DNA of 64,000 nt, from NCBI GenBank assembly GCA_037367405.1, contig JAZKJV010008271.1, positions 1 to 64,000 of the forward strand. The letters run 5' to 3'. Position 1 is the stretch's first letter, and each line of letters opens with the position of its first letter. Positions 36,496 to 46,268 of the stretch are shown here, piece after piece. A program made the translations under genes and the position numbers. The stretch comes from Ottelia alismoides (Eukaryota; Streptophyta; Magnoliopsida; Alismatales; Hydrocharitaceae). The notes beneath the pieces are model-generated. The model worked only from the letters and a program-made list of their open reading frames with translations. It did no database searches and was not told the origin of the DNA.

Positions 36496-36814
36496 GATTA
36501 AAAAATGAGTTATTTCCCATTCCATGGAGGGGAACAAAACTATTTCTCATTGTGGTTACGGAAATAAGATATTTCCCAGAATGGAGACGTATTGGCGAAT
36601 GGTTTGTCGCTCGTCGATGTGGCGCGGCAAACCGTTTGTCGTGCGTACGTGGAGACCGCGGCAAATCGTTCGCCGTGCCCAGTGGCGCGGTCAGCAAGGA
36701 TTGCGGTCTTCGAGGCATTCGATGGGACGGTTGCAGCAGACGAGGGCAGACCCGGTCGACGACCCGCCCTACACGGCAAATGGTTTGTCGTGCTGCGGCA
36801 AACCATTTACCGCT
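36496..36814. repeat. MULE left terminal inverted repeat with palindromic motif array
   Basis: Contains five copies of a palindrome-like word close to CGGCAAAYCRTTTGYCG, at 36594, 36624, 36658, 36773 and 36795. A 90-bp piece (about 36687-36772) separates the third and fourth and is not in the right TIR. Confidence 0.8.
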
Positions 36815-36821
36815 GGGCACA

Positions 36822-36829
36822 ATATATAA
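36822..36829 (+). promoter_or_regulatory. TATA box just inside the MULE left TIR
   Basis: ATATATAA in the context CACAATATATAAACCCC, followed by a CT-rich leader (36838-36920). Well placed to drive the plus-strand transposase gene, about 1.4 kb upstream of its first coding block. Confidence 0.5.
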
Positions 36830-38213
36830 ACCCCGCCCCGGGTTCCCTCTTCCCTCACACCGCTCCTCCCCATTCTTACTCCCCTCCCTCCCATTATCCT
36901 ACTTTTTTCCATCCAAGCCCTCCTCTCCAAGGTATGATTTATATTAATTTTAAATTTAGCTATTACCCCTCAAAGGCGCGATATATAGGACGTCATTATA
37001 GCTCGCTCCAACTTTGCGGGGCTTCGCTCTGGGGCTCGCTTCCCACGACTCATCTTTATCAATTTATTAATATATTTTATTCATTGCTTTTATTTATTAA
37101 AAAATAATATTGCTCATGTTATTGAAATATAAAGATATTAGAAATTATTTTTTATTTATTGTATTGATCATTGTTGTCTCTTTTAATATAAGGATTTTAG
37201 TTCAGAACCACACACATGATGAGATTATAGATTTGTATGTTCAAAATTTTCATAGGCACATATTTCGATTCTCTCATTAAATTGAAGAGCTATAAACTTT
37301 TTATCATTAATTATTAATTACTAATATTAATTAAAATATTTAATATTTAATAATTGATATGAATAAAAATTAATATAAATTAATATGAAGTTGTAATTGT
37401 ATTTAATATTTATAGTAATAATCTTTATTAATTACTAACAAATATGGAATTATATAGTCATTATAAGTAATTTGAAATTTAATAATAATTACTATTTAAT
37501 TAGTAATTATAAGATACAAATGGTTACTATTTAATTAGAAATGGTAAGTATTAAGAACAATTCATATTATTATTAACTAATGTACATAATTACAGTTTAG
37601 TAATAATTAATAATATTAATTTTAAATTTTTTTTAATAATCATTAATTAGTATTAATAAATTATGATTAACATAAAACAATAACTATTACCATTAATAAG
37701 CCATATGAATTAGTAATAATTCTTAATTATAACTAAATATAACAATAATACTTAAATAATAAGTTAGTAATTAATTAGTAATCATTAATACTTGAAAGTG
37801 ATTAGTATTAATTACTTAAATAATAAGTTAACTAAATATGACAATAATAAGTTATAATTAACTAATTGATTAGTATTGATTAGTTAATATTGATAAGTAA
37901 TCTTAATTATAATAATAAGTTACAATTAACTAATTAAAATTATATTAATTAATTAATTATAGGTTATTACTAATTAGTAATAGTTATTGCTATTAATTGC
38001 TCATAGTAATTATAATATGTAATAACTATTAATTAATGAAATTCTAAATTAAAAATAAATTATTATTAACATTTGACAAATAAGTATTATACATAATAAT
38101 CCTTATAATTAAAGAAATTACTAATACTTTAAAGTACAGAGTAAATAGTAGAGAATGAAACTTTAATGATTTAATTGAAAATAATGGTAGTAACTTTTAG
38201 TGGTGTATAGAAA

Positions 38214-39860
38214 ATGGGCGATGTCGCTGCCCTCTATGTGTTCTGGGGAGGAAGAGTAACAAACATAAAATCTGAGGTTGCTTATAAAGGCGGTCAGAGC
38301 GACATGATCGGAGTACCTGTATCTTGTAGGTATAATGATTTACTAGCTTACATATACGGTCTTACTGGATATACACCCGACATGTTTGAGATCACTATCA
38401 CATGCAAGTGGCCCACAAATGCGAGTTCGTTTCGTCCAATCGTTATTGGGTCAGATAAAATAACAAAGTTGATGTTGCAAGTTAGTCGACAAGTGGGAAT
38501 GATGGAATTACTAATTGAAGTGATAGAGATTTCTTCACACCAACGTGACGTGGGATAATTATCGATGCAAGGTTTGGACCTTAACATATCTATTTACGAT
38601 GGAGTCGATGATGAGGACGAGGCTAAAGACAATGACCAAGACGAAGTTGAGGATGAGGGGGGAAGAGGAAGACGAAGAGGAAGATGAAGAGGATGAAGCT
38701 GTAGACGAAGATGCCAGAGGGGGAATAAATGAAGAACACTACAGGAGCAGTACTTGTCATAGGGTGGGAGTGTTGACCGATCATGGTCAAGAGTCTCTTC
38801 TTCATTCGATACATCATGATTTTTGATCCACCGGTAGACTATGGGATGGATTTGGATACGATGGAGGATCTTCCAGACTTCTTCGGGTCAGATGATTGGA
38901 TCTTTGGCACATTTGCAGAGGAGATGCCATTTCTAAATGAAGTTGCGGAGCCAACGTCCGAAGGCACATCCAATAAAGATTATTGGTTGAATCGTTCCTT
39001 CGACTCGAAGACATCCTTAGTAGACGAGCTGAGCACTTGGAGCATGGCAAAGCACGTCTAATTAAGGGTGGACGCATCGAAGAGCTCCAAGTATAGCGCA
39101 CGTTGTATCTTCAATGATTACGGATGGAGGTTGCATGCATCGTACAACAGTCACCGAGATAGTTGGGCTGTGCGTAGCTATCGTGCGGAACACACATGTC
39201 ACAATGCAATATTACTTGTTGACAATCGAGCATGCACTGCCAAAATTTATTGGAAGATTTATTCTTGCTACTTTACGGTCCAACTTAACTCTTACGCCAG
39301 ATGTCATCCAGTCACTTGTTCAGGACAAAGTACAAAGTGTGCATATCTTACAAGAAAGCATGGAATGGGAAGCGACGAGAAGATTTTCGGAGATGTCGTT
39401 GCCTCATATGTTCGGACATCCGACGATTCATGTGGTTGATTAAGCATTGTAATCCCGGTTCGTTTTATGAGTTCCAACATCAACCGGCAATTCATCCTAA
39501 AACAGGTGCTCGGGTAGAAGGCAGGGATGCCTTCTTTCATTTGTTCTGGGCTTTCGCACCGTCAATAAAAGATTTTGCACACTGTCGGCCAGTGCTGAGC
39601 ATTGATGCTGCGCATCTCTGGGGAAAATATAAAGGGCACATCCTAGCAGCTACCTCTGTTGATGCCAATGGACATCTCTTCCCAATTGCTTTTACGGTTG
39701 TCGAGGGTGAAAATTTGGACTTGTGGGGATTCTTTCTCCATAAATTGTCTGGTATCATTGATCGTGATGATATATGCTTCATCAGTGATAGATTCCCCGG
39801 TCTAAAGAACTTGCTTCCACAACATTTCCCCTTCGACAGGGCGAGGCATCTGTCACTTTG
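38214..39860 (+). pseudogene. MURA-type MULE transposase, truncated and frameshifted
   Basis: Blocks in family order. An N-terminal block (38214-38558) begins MGDVAALYVFWGGRV and continues to NISIYDGVDDEDEA. An acidic stretch lies around 38640-38710. A MuDR-type N-terminal domain (about 38990-39190: FDSKTSLVDELSTW, stop at 39059, then YSARCIFNDYGWRLHAS and HTC) follows. The start of the DDE domain (39430-39830) has LSIDAAHLWGKYKGHILAAT, VDANGHLFPIAF, VVEGENLDLWGFFLH and CFISDRFPGLKNLL. The first two catalytic aspartates (LSIDAA, ISDR) are visible. The last third, with the third acid and the SWIM zinc finger, is missing; the reading passes directly into PMD sequence near 39830. Several frame changes and a stop show it is inactive. 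Confidence 0.85.
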
Positions 39861-41096
39861 AAGGATGTTTCTATTATGACAGGGTTAAGGGTGAAATCGT
39901 TTCCAGTGACCGGCATGGAAGAACACCATCAGCTGGATTGGGGTTCATACTGCATTGAAGTCTTCGGTATCAATCCGGACGAAACCGACAACCAGGAACT
40001 AGTGGGTGGGAAGCTTAGGTTAACGTGGATAGCCAAGACTCTATTGACCTATGCTGCTCTTCAATCGAGGGATCCTGCAAAAGCTGTACGAGTTGCGCGT
40101 GCCTTGATTCTTTTCCAAATTGGAACGAGCCTGTTACCAGACGCTAGCACAGACAAGGTGCATATACACCACCTTCTATTCTTACAAGACCTCGAGAATT
40201 GTAGACGCAGGGCGTGGGGTGCAGCTGTCCTGGCAAAGATGTACTACCAATTGGACCAGTTTGCTCTCATGAACATTCGAAGAGCATATGCATTTTGGAC
40301 CTTACTACAGGTAATAAATCTAAATTAGACAGGCATGCATCTAGACATATATAACAGAATTTCTTCCACCATCTAGACATGGTCTTGGGAGCACATCCAC
40401 ATTGGTCGTCCGCGTCCGTATCATCTGATAGAGGCAACTCTACGATCAGCCCCTTACGCAGCAAGGTCCAAACAAATTCCAAACTGTTTACGGGTATTTA
40501 TTTTAATGTAGACCTTATATTGAACAATATTTCATTAGGTGGACGGGCGGAAGGAGTTGGATTTGTAAGAACAATATTTTAATGTCACACAGGGAGAATG
40601 TATTCACCACTCACATATCATTTTATCGTAATGAGTTGGATTTGTAAGAAGAACATCAGGTATGTAGCGGCATAATTTACTCATGACTAATCAGAATCGA
40701 GCAATATTAATAGTCTACCAATAACAGATGCGGTGGACACCCTACGAGGCCCAACATGTGATGCAACTACATGATATATGCCGTGAGGGCCAAGCTATCT
40801 GGCGATCGAAGACAGTGCTTAGATGCTTCAACGTTGTTGTCATGCATGCACCCGATAGGGTAATGAGGTAATTCGAGATGCGACAACACATTCTGGAGGC
40901 AATGCCGCAAATCCTCTCGGATGACAGACGGGCTAGACCACAAGGTGATGAACCCTATGATTGGGGGCTACACTACCAAGAGCGTTTGGCCCAATGGCAT
41001 CACCGATTGAACGACGTCGTTGGAGAAATGGATTTGGACAAGCCAGTTGCCGATGTCTTGTCTGACTACCTTACTTGGTATTGGCAGATTACATGA
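39846..41096 (+). pseudogene. Plant mobile domain (PMD/MAIN-like) gene joined to the MULE transposase
   Basis: Three plus-strand exon-like blocks. 39846-40311 encodes EASVTLKDVSIMTGLRVKS, an LDWGSYCIEVFGINPDE block, ALILFQIGTSLLPDAS, HHLLFLQDLENCRRRAWGAA and MYYQLDQFALM, ending at a GT donor. About 40378-40500 encodes WSWEHIHIGRPRP. 40727-41096 encodes MRWTPYEAQHVMQLH and IWRSKTVLRCFNVVVMHAPDRVM, then a stop where a Gln codon is usual, then YDWGLHYQERLAQWHHR. The order and motifs are those of the PMD found in MAIN/MAIL1 proteins and in transposons. The stop and the loss of the first part make it a pseudogene. Confidence 0.8.
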
Positions 41097-41173
41097 CGTT
41101 GGATTGCTACGACCATACCGCCACCCTGCCAAGCGTATGAGCCACATGGACCGAGGTGGAACCAATTGATAAT

Positions 41174-41365
41174 TTTCTGACAAATGGTTAGTTTCTAACT
41201 GATATTTTCTTCGTAAATTCCGCTTACAAAACATTTACGCCGTAAGTAGAGTTCACTCGTCTAAGTGTTGTGTGGCGAGCGAGTGAACTCTACTTACGAC
41301 GGAAATGTTTTGTAAGCGAAATTTATGAAGAAATTATCAGTTAGAAACTAACCATTTGTCAGAAA
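41174..41365. repeat. Fold-back inverted repeat inside the MULE
   Basis: Arms 41174-41259 and 41280-41365, 86 bp each with few mismatches, around a 20-nt centre. Starts TTTCTGACAAATGGTTAG. Likely a small inserted MITE or an inverted duplication. Confidence 0.85.
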
Positions 41366-42058
41366 CTATTACACCATTGCATTGAAGTATGCACGTTTGA
41401 GTGTGCTGCGTGGCGAGCGAGTGAGGTCGAGGTCGTGAGTAGAGTTCTTAAATTATGTTGCCATTTTGAAAACTCTTGATATATATGTCTACTTTCATGA
41501 TCTGTTGCGGATGTAGTACAATATGTATCTTTTATCAAGCAAATGAAATGTTTCAGCTTCTATACTTTTGAGAATTTATGAATGGAAGTATGTTCCGCTT
41601 ACATGTTAAAAATCACAACTTATTTTTACAATAGATTGAAGAACTTTATTCCTTTATATTTTCTTTCATGGTAAACTTCAAAAAACTCAACATTCATCTA
41701 GATATAAGGATGTTTGTCATTCTAATAAAGATATATCTAGCAGAGTAATTTTAAATATCATTAGAAATAAATTAAATAAATTGTTAATAATAGATCATAT
41801 TAACTTTATTTAATGAATTAATAATTATCTACCACACATTTCTAATTTCTATTTCATTTAATCATTAATTTCATTTCATATCAATTTCATTTTATTTTAA
41901 TTTATTTACATGTTTTAAATAATATTTTAATTTTTATTGATTTTAAGGATAATTACTATTAATACTAATTACTTACACGTTAATTTAATTTACTATTAAT
42001 ATTTATTTTCATTACTTAATAAATAACATATATTACATGCATAATATTTGTAAAAACA

Positions 42059-42288
42059 ATCGTATGGCTTCTCGCGACAAATGTTTGCCGTCCACGGCCA
42101 ACCATTTGCCGCACGCGAACGATTTGCTGTGGTCTCCACATACGACGGTAAATGATTTGCCGCGCCATATCGGCGAGCGGAAACCCATTCGCCGATACGT
42201 CCCCGTTCTGGAAAATATTTTATTTCCGTACCCAGAATGGGAAATAATTTGGTTCCCCTCCCTAGAATGGGAAATAACTCAAAAAATC
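42059..42288. repeat. MULE right terminal inverted repeat with palindromic motif array
   Basis: Inverse of the left TIR. Carries five versions of the same word (about 42074, 42094, 42115, 42145, 42176) in diverged form. Confidence 0.8.
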
Positions 42289-42880
42289 ATCATTATTTCC
42301 GAAGACAATGATACTGCATCAAAAAGGAAGGATGAGATTGCTTCCTCCTATTATCAACACCACCACTCGAATAAAAGAAAAACATTCAATATGAATATTA
42401 GTCATTTATTTCTGATGTTACGAGTATGACGATTGATTTTGCTATGCTTGAAAAGGGAAAAAATAAGTTTGTTTAGTTTATTTATTTAGAAGAGCTTGGT
42501 TAGTGAATGAGATTTTGTTAAGCAAGGCGGGACAATTGTGAAAATTCTTGAGTTCACTACAACATATCGAAACAAATTTAGAATTTTGTTTTTTTTTCAA
42601 AAAATATATTCAACTAGGATATCTTCAAGTATTTTAAGATAAATCTTTGAAGAAAATTCAAGAACATGCAATTCTAATTTCTGAAAGTTGTCTTAATTGA
42701 AGGGTCGTTTCCTAAACATACAATCGTTTGACTCCAAATCTCTTCTAAATTAACATCTATTTGGTAGTCTATATGAAATTTACAGAGATAATTTGATGCA
42801 CCGAGATAGTTGTGACCTCCCATCCATAGAAAGTTGCCCTACTCTTGATGAACATTTTGAAATAAGCTGTCGATTTTTAA
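42289..42880. other. Intergenic; no gene seen
   Basis: AT-rich DNA without recognisable features. Confidence 0.45.
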
Positions 42881-43430
42881 GATTTTTTTTGCATTTATGC
42901 CCCTCTTAGATGTTGCGATTAGACCTGGTCAACAAGTTAGGAGCCCGCCCGCCCAGTCCACTCATGGGACATGCTTAGTCTAGGAGAATTGATGTATGGG
43001 TCGGCCTGACCTGCAAAAAATAAAAAATATATAAATATAAATTGATTAATACATGTATTAATATGGTACACTTCAAGTTTTTCATGTGACACTAGGTTTA
43101 AATAAAATTTAACAGATTACATGTCAAATAACATGTAGACTACTTATATTAGTTATAAAAAGTACAAATGGTATTAATAAAATCATTCATACCTATTAAA
43201 TACCATTAAAAATTCAATGAAAAAAGAACAAAATGGGGCATAGGTCAGCCCATGACAGGATTTGGATAGAGGTTTTTGAACCTCGGCCCATTCAGCGCGA
43301 CCCTCATTTTGACCAGGTAGTTGCAATATCAGTTATGACCTTTTCTTTTTTGAAATATTGGTTGTGGCCCTCACTAATTTCACCACTACCAGTTGTGCCC
43401 CTCCGTAAAATCATCGTTAGTGGGAATAAC
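42881..43430. mobile_element. MULE terminal repeat remnant, split by a MITE
   Basis: The sequence on the two sides of the MITE (42881-42919 and 43320-43430) joins into one TIR of the ATCAGTTATGCCCCT family, with GTTGCAATATCAGTTATG and CAGTTGTGCCCCTCCGT. The opposite TIR is not seen. Confidence 0.6.
42920..43319. mobile_element. hAT-type MITE nested in the MULE remnant
   Basis: 400 bp with ends TAGACCTGGTCAA and, inverted, TACCTGGTCAA. Flanks GTTGCGAT (42912-42919) and GTTGCAAT (43320-43327) match at 7 of 8 bases. Non-coding. Confidence 0.8.
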
Positions 43431-44000
43431 CTCACTATGGTTAGATGAAACTGAAGTGCAATCAGATCCCCGAATCTCGAGGCAATCTCATAGCATGAGT
43501 TGAACCATTCTATCTACTCTCGACACATAGATATAACGGACGAACAAGTATTGCAAAGCAACCTTCACGACTCGGACCATCGAGGAAACATCACGGGCGT
43601 TGACTTCACTTTTCTCTCACCATGATCTCCCTCATTTCTTCCACACCAGCCATCCATTTCTCCTTATAGTCTCACGAATCCTTAGTCCCATTGCGAAGGA
43701 GATCTCTCTCATCATCTTGAAGAAGGTATGTGATTTCATTTCTGAGAGGTTTTAGGGTTTACTCAATACTATGGATTTTAGGTCTTCCAAGTTTGATGTG
43801 AGTTTTTGGAGGGTTCAGGGTTTTCTTGTTCTATATGTGTCATGCACATAGGATGCATGTACTCGACAAACCATTCAACGTGTATAGTTCTGATAACACG
43901 GATATCCCGCGAGGGTCACAATAAATGATATATGAATAGTGTCGCTGAAGCGACCGCTCGCTGTAGGCTTGGAGGTCGAATCTGCAGATCCCGCCGTCTT
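43431..44000 (+). other. Possible captured 5' leader of a host gene
   Basis: CT-rich DNA from about 43600, then CATCTTGAAGAAGGTATGTG (43713-43732), resembles a plant 5' untranslated exon and intron donor. As it lies next to a MULE TIR it may be captured cargo. No coding exon follows. Confidence 0.25.
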
Positions 44001-44177
44001 CTAAAAGAACTGGTGTGGGGCAAACGGCGGAGTCCATACGCGGGCGTAGATGCCGCGGTCGTCGTGGTCTAAGAACATGTGCGGCGCGAACGACGGCGTC
44101 TTCTTGATTGGGTTTCCCTCCTTGTGGTGGCCGAAGAATTGATGGGGTATGAAAAACATGGCCTTCGGGGCATCCAT
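44001..44177 (-). CDS. Unknown 58-residue protein with FxPHxF repeats
   Basis: A minus-strand ORF of 58 codons begins at an ATG (44177) about 65 nt downstream of a good TATA box and ends in TAG. It repeats a motif three times: FFIPHQFFGHH (residues about 8-18), SFAPHMFLDHDD (about 29-40) and PFAPHQFF (about 51-58, the C-terminus). No signal peptide or membrane segment. I do not recognise the family. The open frame extends upstream of this ATG, but the in-frame stretch there spans the TATA box, so this ATG is the likely start. It lies within or next to the minus-strand LTR element at 44300-45979, possibly as captured cargo. It could still be chance; the evidence is promoter spacing plus internal repetition. 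Confidence 0.4.
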   Translation of the reverse strand: MDAPKAMFFIPHQFFGHHKEGNPIKKTPSFAPHMFLDHDDRGIYARVWTPPFAPHQFF

Positions 44178-44241
44178 AGCGAAGTAAAAGCACAAGGAGA
44201 GGAGAAGAGGAGATGTGTCAGAGGAATGAAGCCATGGGGTC

Positions 44242-44251
44242 CTTAAATAGG
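44242..44251 (-). promoter_or_regulatory. TATA box of the 58-codon ORF
   Basis: The minus strand reads CCTATTTAAG, in the context CCCTATTTAAGGACC, followed by a CT-rich leader (about 44190-44215). Confidence 0.45.
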
Positions 44252-44299
44252 GAAAACCCAAGACTATAGTCCTATTTGGATAAGGAACATGCCCCTTTT

Positions 44300-45406
44300 T
44301 TAAATATTCCCGTCGCCAGGGGTGTTGGCGCAATTTTCGCACCTCTTTATTTTCTCTCTTTTCATAATGCTCTGGACCTTTCTGTAAATAGAGAACTTGG
44401 GGAATTTCTTTTTGCAATTTTTTCCAAGTGATCTCCAGTCCCCACAGTCGTGGGATTCACATCCCGTCTTCTTCGGAGTTCCCGTTAGGGCATGCTCGTG
44501 TTCCCCGTGTATACGACGCAGCCTGAGGCGGTGGGGTGTGGCCAGGGCTTTGCGCGGGAGGCGCGGCTTTCGCGAGGCGGTAGGGGCAGTCGGGAGGGCG
44601 AGGGCAGGACCGCGTGGTGGCGAGGCGGGGGTCGCAGGGGTTCGACGCGGAAGGGCGTGGGTTCTGGGGGGACAAAGGGGAAGGTGGAAGGTTGTCGGGC
44701 GGCGAAGGGAGATGGGGGGAGGAGGCGGCACGCGTGGGAAGCTGAGGCATCGCGTGGGTTGGTGATCAGGTAGGAAGAGGCTGCGACGCGTGGGAGGGCG
44801 TGCAGGGACAAGGGGGCGTATGCGGGAGGGGTGGGGGTGCGGGTATGCGGGGGTGGCGCGCGGGGGAGGTCTGTGGAGGAGGAGGGGGGTCCTGGGGATG
44901 GGGAGTGGGGTCCTGGGTCGGTTGAGGGGGTGGTGGTTGTCGGGGCAGGGGGTGGCTGGCGGGGGTGGGAGGGTGATGGATAAGGGGTTGGCGGGGGCCT
45001 GGGCCACAGGGGTTGGGGTTTCGGGAAGGGTTTGCGGGGAAGGTGGCTCCGCCGTGGGGGGGTAGGGGGCTGCCGGGACTGCGGGAGGGACCGTCGGTGG
45101 GGCGGCGAGGATCTGGGCGGCCTGGGGAGCCGCCGGAGAGGCTGGGGCTGTGCTTGGGGCCGCCGTTGATGACGGATTCAGATCTGGACGTTCCTGGACA
45201 GCGACCGATTCGTCTTCTTCGGCGATGTTTTCTTCATCGGTTAGCGCGTCCAGCCATGCCTGAACATTCAGGGATGCCGTGAGACGCTTTTTGAAATTCC
45301 GTTGACGCGAACGCGCATGCGGCCCATGAGATATGCGGTTGAGATCAAGCTTTAAACGCCAATATGCCACGGGATCGTTGAATCGTAGGAACGATTCAAT
45401 ATCCAT
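44300..45406 (-). CDS. Proline-rich ORF of a minus-strand LTR element
   Basis: A 368-codon uninterrupted ORF whose ATG (45406) directly abuts the primer-binding site at 45407-45418. The first 85 residues look like an ordinary protein (MDIESFLRFNDPVAYWRLK at the start, an acidic EENIAEEDESVAV stretch near 58-70). Residues about 85-300 are a low-complexity Pro/Ala/Arg-rich region, from very GC-rich DNA. The last 65 residues are Lys-rich with CENCANTPGDGNI at the end. I see no capsid, CCHC knuckle or pol motif, so its position is that of gag but its nature is unknown. GC-rich Pro strings can remain open by composition alone. Confidence 0.4.
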   Translation of the reverse strand: MDIESFLRFNDPVAYWRLKLDLNRISHGPHARSRQRNFKKRLTASLNVQAWLDALTDEENIAEEDESVAVQERPDLNPSSTAAPSTAPASPAAPQAAQILAAPPTVPPAVPAAPYPPTAEPPSPQTLPETPTPVAQAPANPLSITLPPPPATPCPDNHHPLNRPRTPLPIPRTPLLLHRPPPRATPAYPHPHPSRIRPLVPARPPTRRSLFLPDHQPTRCLSFPRVPPPPPISLRRPTTFHLPLCPPRTHALPRRTPATPASPPRGPALALPTAPTASRKPRLPRKALATPHRLRLRRIHGEHEHALTGTPKKTGCESHDCGDWRSLGKNCKKKFPKFSIYRKVQSIMKREKIKRCENCANTPGDGNI

Positions 45407-45418
45407 GCTCTGATACCA
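45407..45418 (-). other. Primer-binding site, initiator tRNA-Met type
   Basis: The minus strand reads TGGTATCAGAGC, 5 nt from the LTR end at 45424. Confidence 0.75.
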
Positions 45419-45423
45419 ATCGA

Positions 45424-45979
45424 TGCAAAATGGAATTCGGCGCGGTGCGAGAAATAGATTTGACGGTGGATTTTTCGATGGTAGAAGAAAATAGAGGGGT
45501 TGAGAAGAAGAAACTGGAAGGGTTGAGAAGATAAGACACGCCGGATGCGCGGGGTTAGAGAAGAAGAAACGCGTATACCACGAGGGGAAGAGAGAAGAGA
45601 CTCGTCGGGAATACGAGGGGTTTGGGAGAAGAACACGTGTAGATCACGCGGGGAGAAGGAGAGAGAGGGGAGAGGAGAGAGAGATAAATCTCTATTTTAT
45701 CACATCTTGAACTGACTAAAACATTGGACCCTCATCCCTTTATATAGGAGGGATGACATTACAAGAATAGAAAATAATTTAAACCGACAACCAATTATCT
45801 TAAACTGACTCTAACTAATTAACCGACTAATTACCAAATTTGAAATTCAAATTAAGACTAATTGAGATCACACGCGATCTCTTTATTTAAAATTACGACA
45901 ACCTAAAAAACGTAAATAAAATTAATGGCCACAATTTAAATAATTAGACGGCCCTACATGTCGAGAACACGCTGCATCA
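45424..45979 (-). repeat. 5' LTR of a minus-strand LTR retrotransposon
   Basis: 556 bp. On the minus strand it begins TGATGCAGCG and ends CCATTTTGCA, followed by the primer-binding site. A partial second copy of the same family lies at 47972-48066 plus 51414-51463. The matching 3' LTR of this element is not in view. Confidence 0.7.
45737..45749 (-). promoter_or_regulatory. LTR promoter TATA box
   Basis: The minus strand reads CCTATATAAAGG within the LTR, the expected U3 promoter. Confidence 0.6.
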
Positions 45980-45981
45980 AA

Positions 45982-46135
45982 ATATGTATAAAAATATAAG
46001 AATATATGTATTATAAATAATTTTTATATTAAAAAATACAAAACCGAATAATTCCGAATAGTCGCCCGAATACCGATTATTCTCTATTCAGTGACCCCTC
46101 CGACTGAATACCGAATACCGTCTTCTGCAACACTG
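45982..46135. mobile_element. Right part of a hAT-type MITE, same family as 56889-57320
   Basis: Near-identical to about 57168-57320, including ACCGAATAATTC, CTCTATTCAGTGACCCCTCC and the terminal TTCTGCAACACTG. It starts immediately after the LTR end at 45979, so the LTR element appears to have inserted into this MITE. The left half is absent from the window side examined. Confidence 0.8.
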
Positions 46136-46136
46136 G

Positions 46137-46268
46137 TTTCACGTCGATATCTGGGGTCTGAGTCGTGTTCCTGATCATCAGGGACACATGTTTTATATAG
46201 TTATTGTGGATGATTTCTCTCGTGTGTCATGGGTATTTCTGTTAAAGAATAAATCTGAAGGTATCTCC
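46137..46268 (+). pseudogene. Copia integrase fragment
   Basis: An open 44-codon stretch, FHVDIWGLSRVPDHQG, then IVIVDDFSRVSWVFLLKNKS, is the typical Copia integrase core start (DIWGP and DDFSR motifs with two catalytic Asp). It begins at the end of the MITE and is cut off downstream. Confidence 0.75.

Larger units (their letters stand above)
36496..42288 (+). mobile_element. MULE with degraded transposase and a plant-mobile-domain gene
   Basis: About 5.8 kb bounded by long inverted repeats: left 36496-36690 (plus a further block to 36814), right 42059-42288. Both contain GAGTTATTTCCCATTC, then a GACGTATYGGCGAATGG-type block. Internally it encodes a decayed MURA-type transposase followed by PMD-like exons in the same direction. 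An AT-rich spacer (about 36950-38200) lies between the left TIR and the coding part. A 9-bp duplication could not be recognised, so the exact ends may be off by a few bases. Confidence 0.85.

Noticed and set aside
36592..37107. 171-codon plus-strand ORF across the MULE TIR
   Set aside because: Spans the TIR palindrome array and the TATA box, so it is non-coding terminal sequence.
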